Position numbers and translations under genes: made by a program. Below are positions 34,584 through 43,057 of a DNA stretch of 64,000 nt, piece after piece. The stretch is from positions 3,658,001 through 3,722,000 of the forward strand of contig NZ_CP070961.1 in assembly GCF_017086465.1 (NCBI RefSeq), written 5' to 3'. The notes under the pieces were generated by a model. It was given only the letters and a program-made list of their open reading frames with translations. It was not told the origin of the DNA and ran no database searches. Position 1 is the stretch's first letter; every line of letters starts with the position of its first letter. The stretch is from Nocardioides sp. zg-1228 (GTDB lineage: Bacteria; Actinomycetota; Actinomycetes; Propionibacteriales; Nocardioidaceae).

Positions 34584-34616
34584 CGCTTGCTCATCGCTTG
34601 CTCATCGCCTGCTCAT
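34581..34616 (-). promoter_or_regulatory. Chain of three overlapping four-codon mini-ORFs made by an 11-bp tandem repeat
   Basis: The unit ATGAGCAAGCG is repeated so that ATGs fall at 34616, 34605, 34594 and 34583 (minus strand). The first three each read Met-Ser-(Arg/Lys)-Arg-stop, and each TGA overlaps the next ATG as ATGA. The fourth ATG opens the 89-residue protein. This layout would permit stepwise termination-reinitiation or slip-based changes in unit number. Confidence 0.65.
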
Positions 34617-34687
34617 CGCTTGGTCGTCGCTCGCTCACTCACGTGATGAACCTACGCGCTCGCACCGACAGCAGCGGACGAGGGTGG

Positions 34688-35998
34688 TCACCGGCTCCAG
34701 TCGATCGCGTCGTGGACGTCCTGCAGCCGGCGTCCGCGCACCGGGTCGTGCTGGGCCACCCAGGCGATCCGGCCGCGCAGGTGGTCCTCGAAGGCCGGCA
34801 CGTCGTCGCGGTTCTGCGTGCTCGGACCGTGCCGGTGGCAGTTGTGCAGGATCGCCCGCAGCACGTCGACCTGGTGGCGCGCGACCTTCGGGCGTTCGTT
34901 GACGACCAGACCGCCGAGCGTCTGCCGGCCGGCGCGTGGCATCACGCCGGTCTTGCGGGCGTTGAGGCGGAAGCCCTCGTCCCGGACGATCGCCTCGATC
35001 GCGTCGATCAGGCGCGAGGTGCCGGTGCCCCACCCGCGCTCGCCGGAGAACGCCAGGTCGTCGGCGTACCTCGTGTAGCGCCCGCCCCACGACCGGGCCA
35101 GCGCCGTGAGGCGCACGTCGAGCCGGAAGGCCGCGAGGTTGGCCATCGCCGGCGACGTGGGCGCACCCTGCGGCAGGTGCGGCGCGGCCAGGCGGCGGCC
35201 GAGGCGCCAGTGGGCGTCGAGCAGCCCGTCGTCGGCCGGCGGCGGGACGGCCCGCCACTGCGCGAGGGGCAGGACGCTGGTCACGAGCCCGGCCAGGCAG
35301 TGCGCGACCGGCTCCGGGTAGCCGGCGGTGCGCCAGATGCCGTAGACGCGGGAGACGGTCACGCTGGCGAAGAACGCCTCGAGGTCGAGCCGCAGGACGA
35401 CGCTCCGGTCGGCGTGGGGTGCGGCGTAGGACCGCACCGAGCCCCCGGGCCGGAAGCCCCTGGCCGCGTCGTGCGGCGGGATGAGGGCGGCGATCTCGTG
35501 GAGCAGCCGGCGCTGCACGGCCTTGAGTCGCGGCTTGGGTGCCTCGAGCACGCGGATCGCCCCGCTGGGTGCGACACGGTGGCTGACGCGGTAGTGCTGG
35601 AGGCGGACCTCGGAGGCGCTGCGCGCCAGGTGTCGCGGGTCGGCGAACCAGTCGAGGTCTGCGGCGCTGAGGCGCACGAACGACGCCACGTCCGCGAGGT
35701 CGTCGAGCACCGGCAGCCGCCACCGGTTGGCTGCCATCTGCGTGGCGACGACCGGTCGCACCAGGGGGACCGCGCGCTGTGCCTTCGCCGCCGCGGGACG
35801 CGAGGCGAGGTTGGCGGCGAGCTCCCGGGGACGGTCGAGCGGTGCGCGCGGGTAGAGCGCGAGCGTCTGGCGCACGAGCGGCGGCAGCCACCGCGCCCGG
35901 CGACCCAGCACGGTCGTCCCGCTCGCGACCATGCCCTCATGGGTCCACTCACCGGCGAGGAAGGCGGCCGCCAGGGCGCGCGCCAGGTCGGACCTCAT
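34688..35998 (-). CDS. Retron-type reverse transcriptase
   Basis: A 436-residue reverse transcriptase that should copy the upstream structured RNA into multicopy single-stranded DNA. An N-terminal region of about 115 residues precedes the retron-like entry ALKR-type segment VLEAPKPRLKAVQRRLL (about 160-175). Catalytic motifs follow: LRLDLEAFFASV (about 203-213, first Asp), LPQGAPTSPAMAN (about 276-288), and YTRYADDLAFSG (YADD about 311-314). The end has GLVVNERPKVAR (about 362-373), the place of the retron VTG motif, here LGG. Overall it most resembles myxobacterial Mx162-type RTs from memory. ATG 35998 lies 26 bp after the a2 repeat. No fused effector is seen. Confidence 0.88.
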   Translation of the reverse strand: MRSDLARALAAAFLAGEWTHEGMVASGTTVLGRRARWLPPLVRQTLALYPRAPLDRPRELAANLASRPAAAKAQRAVPLVRPVVATQMAANRWRLPVLDDLADVASFVRLSAADLDWFADPRHLARSASEVRLQHYRVSHRVAPSGAIRVLEAPKPRLKAVQRRLLHEIAALIPPHDAARGFRPGGSVRSYAAPHADRSVVLRLDLEAFFASVTVSRVYGIWRTAGYPEPVAHCLAGLVTSVLPLAQWRAVPPPADDGLLDAHWRLGRRLAAPHLPQGAPTSPAMANLAAFRLDVRLTALARSWGGRYTRYADDLAFSGERGWGTGTSRLIDAIEAIVRDEGFRLNARKTGVMPRAGRQTLGGLVVNERPKVARHQVDVLRAILHNCHRHGPSTQNRDDVPAFEDHLRGRIAWVAQHDPVRGRRLQDVHDAIDWSR

Positions 35999-36024
35999 CC
36001 GGCGGCCGACCCGTGGGCCGGACG

Positions 36025-36201
36025 GGGGTGCGGCAGCGCAGCCCGACCTGTCCCGTCGTGCGCGCGATGACCTGCAGCGGAGCGCAGCGAGTCGCGCGCG
36101 GTGCCGTGCCCGAACGATCCGGTGGTCCCCGGGGTAGCCCCGGAGAAGCCGACCGGTGACGCGCACCGGTCCGCCGTCTCGAGATTGCGCTGCCGCACCC
36201 C
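36025..36201 (-). ncRNA. Retron msr-msd non-coding RNA (predicted)
   Basis: Directly upstream of the RT, on its strand, a perfect 16-bp inverted repeat pairs a1 (36201-36186, GGGGTGCGGCAGCGCA) with a2 (36040-36025). Between them are a hairpin with an 8-bp stem and 5-base loop (36171-36151), a 6-bp stem with CTA loop (36143-36129), and a larger hairpin with an 8-bp GCGCGCGA stem (36099-36092 with 36067-36060) around a 24-base loop. This order of a1, short msr hairpins, long msd hairpin, a2, RT is that of retrons. The branching G is not certain; it would lie near the end of a1. The gap between hspR and the RT (36 kb) holds nothing else. Confidence 0.8.
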
Positions 36202-36323
36202 GCGCACAGTAGCGGCAGGCCGCGACACCCGGGGCCGGTTGCGCCGCGAGCCAGGCCGCTCGGTCGGCCGGCGACGCATCGTGCCCCTGCTGGGGCGCGT
36301 CGACGTCGATGGCGGGAGCTACG

Positions 36324-36737
36324 TCAGGACCCGCGGCGCCAGACGACGAGGGACTGGCTGACGGACTGGTGCCGCACGGGGAGCTTGTTGTCCGAGCGGG
36401 CGGCTGCCCGCAAGGCCAGCCCGCGGCGCAGGGCCTCGAGCTCGCCGTCGAGCTCGGCGTTGCGGGCGCGGAGGTCGTCGACCTGCCGCTCGAGGTCCAT
36501 GATCCGCCGCACTCCCTCGATGCCGATGCCGGCCCGGGTCAGCTCCGCGATCTCGCGCAGCCGCTCGATGTCGCGGTGGGAGTAGCGGCGCCCACCGCCC
36601 CCCGTGCGGCCGGGCCGGATCAGCCCCATCCGCTCGTAGGCGCGCAGCGTCTGCGGGTGCAGGCCGGTGAGCTCGGCCGCCACGGAGATGACGTACACCG
36701 CCGCGTCGGGCGAAGGGGGGTGGAGCGCCCCGCTCAT
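36324..36737 (-). CDS. hspR: Heat shock repressor HspR (MerR family)
   Basis: A 137-residue MerR-type repressor that binds HAIR sites, usually helped by DnaK. The HTH (VYVISVAAELTGLHPQTLRAYERMGLI in pieces, then GGGRRYSHRDIERLREIAELT) is diagnostic for HspR, and a coiled coil follows (about 85-115). The ATG overlaps the dnaJ stop as ATGA (36737-36734). It is the last gene of dnaK-grpE-dnaJ-hspR, with HAIR sites in front of dnaK and clpB, so it represses its own operon. The retron begins 122 bp downstream. Confidence 0.93.
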   Translation of the reverse strand: MSGALHPPSPDAAVYVISVAAELTGLHPQTLRAYERMGLIRPGRTGGGGRRYSHRDIERLREIAELTRAGIGIEGVRRIMDLERQVDDLRARNAELDGELEALRRGLALRAAARSDNKLPVRHQSVSQSLVVWRRGS

Positions 36738-37921
36738 GAGTCGAAGAGCCCTGCTCGCAGCGGCTTGCCGGCGGTCGCCGCCCGGTAGGCCTCGAGGGCC
36801 TCGCGAGCGGTCGGGTCGAGGTGGGCCGGGACCTGGACCTCGACGGTGGCCAACAGGTCGCCCTTGCTGCCGTCGCGCCGGGTGGCGCCCTTGCCGCGCA
36901 CCCGGAAGGTGCGTCCGTTGGGCGTGCCCGCCGGGATCTTGAGGGTCACCGGCGCGCCCCCGAGGGTCGGGATCTTCACCTCGGCACCGAGGGCGGCCTC
37001 GTCGAACGAGACGGGCACGTCGATGGTGAGGTTGTCGTCCTTGCGACCGAACACGCGGTGCGGCGTGACCTTGACCTTGACGAACAGGTCGCCGGCGGGT
37101 CCGCCGTTCTCCCCCGGCGCGCCCTTGCCCTTGAGCCGGATCCGGGCGCCGTCCTTGACGCCGGCCGGGATCCGGGCCTGGATCGTGCGCGAGGAGGTGC
37201 CGCGACCGCTGCCGTGGCAGGTCGGGCACGGCTCGTCGTAGACCAGCTGACGGCCGCCGCAGGCGGGGCAGGTCTCGTTGATGGAGAACGCCCCGCCCGT
37301 GCCGGACACGACGAATCCCGCGCCCTCGCACTCGGGGCAGATGTGCGGCCGGGTGCCCGGCTTGCCGCCGGTGCCCTGGCACGTCGGACAGGCCGAGTCG
37401 GAGGTCAGCCGGAGCGAGACGGTCACGCCGTCGAGCGCGTCGGTGAACCCGATCGTGGCCGAGCTCTCCACGTCGGCTCCCCGACGCGGCCGCGGCTGCT
37501 GGCCACGGCCGCGCTGGGCGCCGCCGAAGAGGTCGCCGAACATGTCGCCGATCCCACCGCCGGCGCCGGCCCTGTCGCGGAGCAGGTCGTCGAGGTTGAA
37601 GCCGCCCCCGCCGAACCCGCCACCACCGCCGCCGAAGCCGCCGCCCATGCCGGTGCCGAACCCGCCCTGGGCCTGCAGCGCGCGGAACTCGTCGTACTTG
37701 GCGCGCTTGGCCTCGTCGCCGATGACGTCGTAGGCCTCGGCGACGGCCTTGAACTTCTCGTGCTTGGCCTCGTCGCCCGGGTTGGAGTCGGGGTGGTTGG
37801 CGCGCGCCAGCTTGCGGTAGGCCTTCTTGATGTCGGCCGCGCTGGCGTCCTTGGCCACGCCGAGGACCTGGTAGAAGTCTTTGGTCGCCCAGTCGTTGCG
37901 GAAACCTTCGTTGTCAGCCAC
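36734..37921 (-). CDS. dnaJ: Co-chaperone DnaJ
   Basis: A 395-residue type I J-protein. The J-domain with HPD (ARANHPDSNPGD, about residue 44) is followed by a long Gly/Phe-rich linker (about 85-125). Four CxxCxGxG zinc-finger repeats (CPTCQGTG, CPECEGAG, CPACGG, CPTCHGSG) and the substrate-binding C-terminus follow. The N-terminal NDWATKDFYQVLGV matches actinobacterial DnaJ1. It lies 72 bp after grpE and overlaps hspR. Confidence 0.96.
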   Translation of the reverse strand: MADNEGFRNDWATKDFYQVLGVAKDASAADIKKAYRKLARANHPDSNPGDEAKHEKFKAVAEAYDVIGDEAKRAKYDEFRALQAQGGFGTGMGGGFGGGGGGFGGGGFNLDDLLRDRAGAGGGIGDMFGDLFGGAQRGRGQQPRPRRGADVESSATIGFTDALDGVTVSLRLTSDSACPTCQGTGGKPGTRPHICPECEGAGFVVSGTGGAFSINETCPACGGRQLVYDEPCPTCHGSGRGTSSRTIQARIPAGVKDGARIRLKGKGAPGENGGPAGDLFVKVKVTPHRVFGRKDDNLTIDVPVSFDEAALGAEVKIPTLGGAPVTLKIPAGTPNGRTFRVRGKGATRRDGSKGDLLATVEVQVPAHLDPTAREALEAYRAATAGKPLRAGLFDS

Positions 37922-37993
37922 GGATCAACCTCCCTTCGTCCTCGACGTGGTCATCGGTGCGTGTGCTCGATCGCGACATCGGCCGGCGCCGGG

Positions 37994-38658
37994 TCAGGCG
38001 TCGGCGGGCTCGACCACGAGCACCTGGGCGGCCCGCACGACGCGGTCGCCCATCCGGTAGCCGCCCTTGGCGACGTGCTTGACGGTCGTCACCTCGACGG
38101 CAGGGTCGGCGCCCATGTTGCTCAGTGCCTCGTGCATGGTCGGGTCGAACGCGTCACCCGGCTCGCCGAAGCGCACCAGGCCTGCCGCGGCGACCACCCG
38201 CTCGAGCTGGTCGGCCACCGCCTTGAGGCCACCCTCGAGCTCGCCGTGCTCGCGGGCACGGTCGATGGTGTCGAGGACCTCGATCACGGGGGTCAGCGCC
38301 TTGTAGGCCGCGGACTCGGCGACGAACTGCCGGTCGCGGTCGACCCGCTTGCGGTAATTGGCGTACTCGGCCTGGACGCGCTTGAGGTCGTTGGTGAGGT
38401 CGGCGACCGCCTTCCTCAGCGACTCCCCGTCGTCCTGGCCCGCGTCGTCCGGGCCGTCGGGGCGCTCCTCGGCGGTGCCGGGGGCGTCACCGGCGACGGC
38501 GTCACCGGCGACCTGCTCCTCGACCTCGGTCTGGGCGGGGGCCTCGCCCGCGGCGGCGCCGAAGCCGCCGGAGCCCTCCGGAGAGGGAGCCGCGGTGGGC
38601 TCCCCCTCCGGGAGGTCGGTCGCCTCGGTGCCCGTCATGGGCTCGTCGGGGCGCTGCG

Positions 38659-38662
<4 letters not shown>
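37994..38662 (-). CDS. grpE: Nucleotide exchange factor GrpE
   Basis: A 222-residue GrpE with an acidic, disordered N-terminal extension of about 75 residues, a long coiled coil (about 80-130, with [15 protein letters not shown]) and the C-terminal beta domain ([28 protein letters not shown]). It catalyses ADP release from DnaK. The GTG start overlaps the dnaK stop (GTGA, 38662-38659), showing tight translational coupling. Confidence 0.95.
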
Positions 38663-40521
<1,859 letters not shown>

Positions 40522-40597
40522 GGTGTTACCTCCTGCGTGTGGATGACGGTGAGTCTGCGTGCCATCCTGCCGTGTGGTCCACGGAGGAGGCAAAACA

Positions 40598-40618
40598 GTT
40601 GAGTCGATCTGACTCAAG
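40598..40618 (-). promoter_or_regulatory. HAIR operator of the dnaK operon (HspR site)
   Basis: On the minus strand CTTGAGT-N7-ACTCAAC matches the HAIR consensus in 13 of 14 positions. It lies about 77 bp before the dnaK ATG, and TTGAGT could double as the -35 hexamer. The other direction leads to the Dabb gene at 40709, whose start is 90 bp away. Confidence 0.85.
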
Positions 40619-40708
40619 TCTGTTCATGGGGTACAACGCAGGGCGCACCCAGATGTTCCCCGATCGGCGCACTCGTGATGTGACGTGGATCGCTCTAGCC
40701 TTGCGCGC

Positions 40709-40999
40709 ATGATCCGCCACACCGTCGCCTTCCGGCTCCACCACGCCCCCGGCTCCGCGGAGGAGGCCGACTTCCTGGCCGCCGCCCGGGCGCTCGCCGA
40801 CGTCCCCGGCGTCACGGCGTACGAGCAGCTGCGCCAGACCAGCGCGAAGAACGACTTCACCTTCGGCTTCTCGATGGAGTTCGCCGACCAGGCGGCGTAC
40901 GACGGCTACACCGAGCACCCGGTCCACACCGCGTTCGTCGCGGAGCGGTGGGTGCCGGAGGTCGCCGACTTCCTCGAGATCGACTACACGCCGCTCTGA
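40709..40999 (+). CDS. Dabb family (stress-responsive alpha/beta barrel) protein
   Basis: A 96-residue Dabb-domain protein: MIRHTVAFRLHHAPGSAEEADFLAAA, then YDGYTEHPVHTAFVAERWVPEVADFLEIDY, the typical ferredoxin-like dimer signature with the HPxH motif. ATG 40709 is preferred over an in-frame GTG 24 bases upstream. It is divergent from dnaK and near its HAIR site, so heat control is possible. Small Dabb proteins include enzymes and stress proteins; the role here is unknown. Confidence 0.85.
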   Translation: MIRHTVAFRLHHAPGSAEEADFLAAARALADVPGVTAYEQLRQTSAKNDFTFGFSMEFADQAAYDGYTEHPVHTAFVAERWVPEVADFLEIDYTPL

Positions 41000-41000
41000 C

Positions 41001-41252
41001 CCGAGCCGGCCTCCTGACCCGCATACGCCGCCGAGCCGGCGCGTCCTGACCCGCATACGCCGCCGAGCCGGCGCGTCCTGACGTGGTGGCCAGGCAGCTG
41101 ACGCGCAGGACGCGCCGACTCGACCGCCATTCAGCGCCAGGACGCGCCGCCTCGACCACGATTCAGCGCCAGGACGCGCCGACTCGACCGCCATTCAGCG
41201 CCAGGACGCGCCGCCTCGACCGCCATTCAGCGCCAGAACGCGCCGCCTCGGG
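41001..41252 (+). repeat. Second mirror-image 32-bp repeat array between convergent genes
   Basis: Three units with CCGAGCCGG start at 41001, 41031 and 41063 (period 32, first with a 2-base deletion). Five inverted units with AGGACG (or AGAACG) start at 41107, 41139, 41171, 41203 and 41235, exactly 32 bp apart. The layout copies the array at 14129-14371 and again lies between two convergent genes; the last unit abuts the GNAT stop codon. Confidence 0.8.
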
Positions 41253-42053
41253 TCAGCGGGACCAGACGTAGGGCGTGGTGGTGGTGACCGCGCGGAGGCC
41301 GGAGCGCTCGAGGATGGGGCGGGACATGTCGGTGCAGTCGGAGTGGATGTAGCGGATGCCGCGCTGGAGGGCGGAGCGGGCGCGAGCGGCGACGAGGGCG
41401 CGGTAGATCCCGCGGCCGCGGAGCTCGGGGAGGGTCGCGCCGCCCCAGATCCCGGCGAACTCGGTGCCCTCGACGGGGGTGAGGCGGCCCGCGCACACCA
41501 CCCGGTCCCCGACCTCGGCCACCCAGAGCTCGGAGCGGCCGGTCTCGAGCTCGGCCAGGGTCGCGGCGAGCGAGGGGCCGCGGCCGTTGCCGAAGACCGA
41601 CTCCTGGGCGGCGAGCATCCGGGCGACGTCGGCGGCGGCGGTCGGACCCGGCTCCAGCCGGCGGAGCACGACGGGGCCCTCGGCCGTGTCCGCGAGGGGC
41701 ACCGCGACGTCGAGCAGCGCCGCCTCGCCGATCATCACGGTCTCCTGCGGCTCGGCCGCGAGGCCGTGGGCGAGGAGCCGCGCGCCGAGGTCGGCCGGGC
41801 AATCGTGGCCGCGCGACTTCCACTCGAACGACGTCACGTCGGTGTCGTCGCGGTAGTGGGCGACGGTGCGCGCGATCAGCGCGTCGAGGTCGTCGCCCTC
41901 GACACCGCCGAGGTCGCGGTAGGACACGAAGCCGCCGTGCTCGAAGACCCCCCACCACAGCGGGCCCTCGCGTCGTACGCCCTGCGCCCCGGCCATCTCG
42001 GCGTCGGTGCGCAGCTGCTCGTCGTAGGCCGCCAGCAGCGGGTCCGTCGTCAT
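41253..42053 (-). CDS. GNAT family N-acetyltransferase (two-lobed)
   Basis: A 266-residue protein. The C-terminal half is a GNAT domain with AGIWGGATLPELRGRGIYRALVAARARSA in pieces (acetyl-CoA loop about 205-215) and LERSGLRAVTTTTPYVW at the end. The N-terminal half (FVSYRDLGG..., FEWKSRGHDCPADLGARL) is characteristic of a mycobacterial/actinobacterial GNAT subfamily. ATG 42053 is used; longer frames upstream run through the divergent gene. Substrate unknown. Confidence 0.83.
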   Translation of the reverse strand: MTTDPLLAAYDEQLRTDAEMAGAQGVRREGPLWWGVFEHGGFVSYRDLGGVEGDDLDALIARTVAHYRDDTDVTSFEWKSRGHDCPADLGARLLAHGLAAEPQETVMIGEAALLDVAVPLADTAEGPVVLRRLEPGPTAAADVARMLAAQESVFGNGRGPSLAATLAELETGRSELWVAEVGDRVVCAGRLTPVEGTEFAGIWGGATLPELRGRGIYRALVAARARSALQRGIRYIHSDCTDMSRPILERSGLRAVTTTTPYVWSR

Positions 42054-42137
42054 GGGTGGACACCCTAGGCCGGGAGTCGGGGGAATCTCAGGGGTTTTCC
42101 GCTGCGCGGGGCCGGGCCGTGGGCGCACACTTGTCCT

Positions 42138-42848
42138 GTGCCGCAGGCAGGAAGCCCGCGCCGGGTCGCCGGCGCCTCGGGAGTCGTGCTGCTGCTCGCC
42201 GCCCTCCTGGCGTTCTACGTCGCCGACGTCGCCGGCGCCGGCCCGTCCCGGTGCCAGCAGCACCGCGTCGAGGCCCGCGAGCGCGCGCGCGCCGTGACCG
42301 GCGACGGCTCCCCCGTGCTCGTGGTCGGCGACTCGTGGTCCGTCGGGCTCGGCCTGGACGACCCGGTCGGGTCGTGGGCGAGTCGCCTCCCCGGCGAGGT
42401 GCACGTCCGCGGCTTCTCCGGCTCCGGCTTCAGTGCCCGGGCCAGCGGCTGCGGCCGCGTGTCGTTCCACGACCGCGCTCCGACGGCGTTGGGCGTGCGT
42501 CCACAGCTCGTCGTCGTCGCCGGCGGGCTCAACGACTACGACCAGCCCGCCCGCGCCATCGACCGCGGCTTCCGCGCCCTGATGGCCGACCTGCGAGGCC
42601 ACCACGTGGTGGTCGTCGGCCCCGCGAGCGCTCCGCTGCGCGCGGGCGCCGTGCCGAGGGTGGACGAGCAGCTGGCCCGGCTCGCCGCGCTCTACGGCGT
42701 GCCCTACGTCCCCACCGGCGACCTCGACCTCGACTACCTCGACGACCGGCTCCACCTCACCGCGGGCGGGCACCGCGCGTTCGGCGACGCGGTGGCCGCG
42801 CGGCTGGCGGACGTACGCCCGACGCGCCCGGCCGTGCTGGCGCGCTGA
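42138..42848 (+). CDS. Secreted or membrane-anchored SGNH/GDSL hydrolase
   Basis: A 236-residue esterase-like protein starting at GTG 42138. A basic N-terminus and hydrophobic segment (SGVVLLLAALLAFYVADVAG) make a signal anchor. The SGNH blocks are visible: the nucleophile Ser in VVGDSWSVGLG (about 66), Gly in the SGSGFSARA region, Asn in AGGLNDY (about 132) and the Asp-x-x-His in LDDRLHLTAGGH (about 202). Probable esterase or lipase at the cell surface; substrate unknown. Confidence 0.83.
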   Translation: MPQAGSPRRVAGASGVVLLLAALLAFYVADVAGAGPSRCQQHRVEARERARAVTGDGSPVLVVGDSWSVGLGLDDPVGSWASRLPGEVHVRGFSGSGFSARASGCGRVSFHDRAPTALGVRPQLVVVAGGLNDYDQPARAIDRGFRALMADLRGHHVVVVGPASAPLRAGAVPRVDEQLARLAALYGVPYVPTGDLDLDYLDDRLHLTAGGHRAFGDAVAARLADVRPTRPAVLAR

Positions 42849-43057
42849 CCCGCACCGGTCGGTGACCGGTCGCCCGCCGTCGACTATCGGACACTTCCGC
42901 CGACGATCGGCCGAACGGTGCAGGTTCTCGCGTTGCACGAACACGCAGATCGGCGCTCATTGACGGGGTGGTCGGCGATTGCGACTTTGTGCAGAGGTCC
43001 GCAGCACCCAATCCACCCTCGCGTCCGCCGGGCGCGAACTCACGATTGGACATCCCA

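Noticed and set aside
35999-36166. N-terminal extension of the reverse transcriptase to ATG 36166
   Set aside because: The extension would be encoded by the structured a1/a2 RNA region, is Arg-rich, and has no family-like sequence.
42915-42950. LexA-like box upstream of the M4 peptidase
   Set aside because: The GAAC and GTTC halves are separated by 7 bases, not the 4 of actinobacterial LexA sites.
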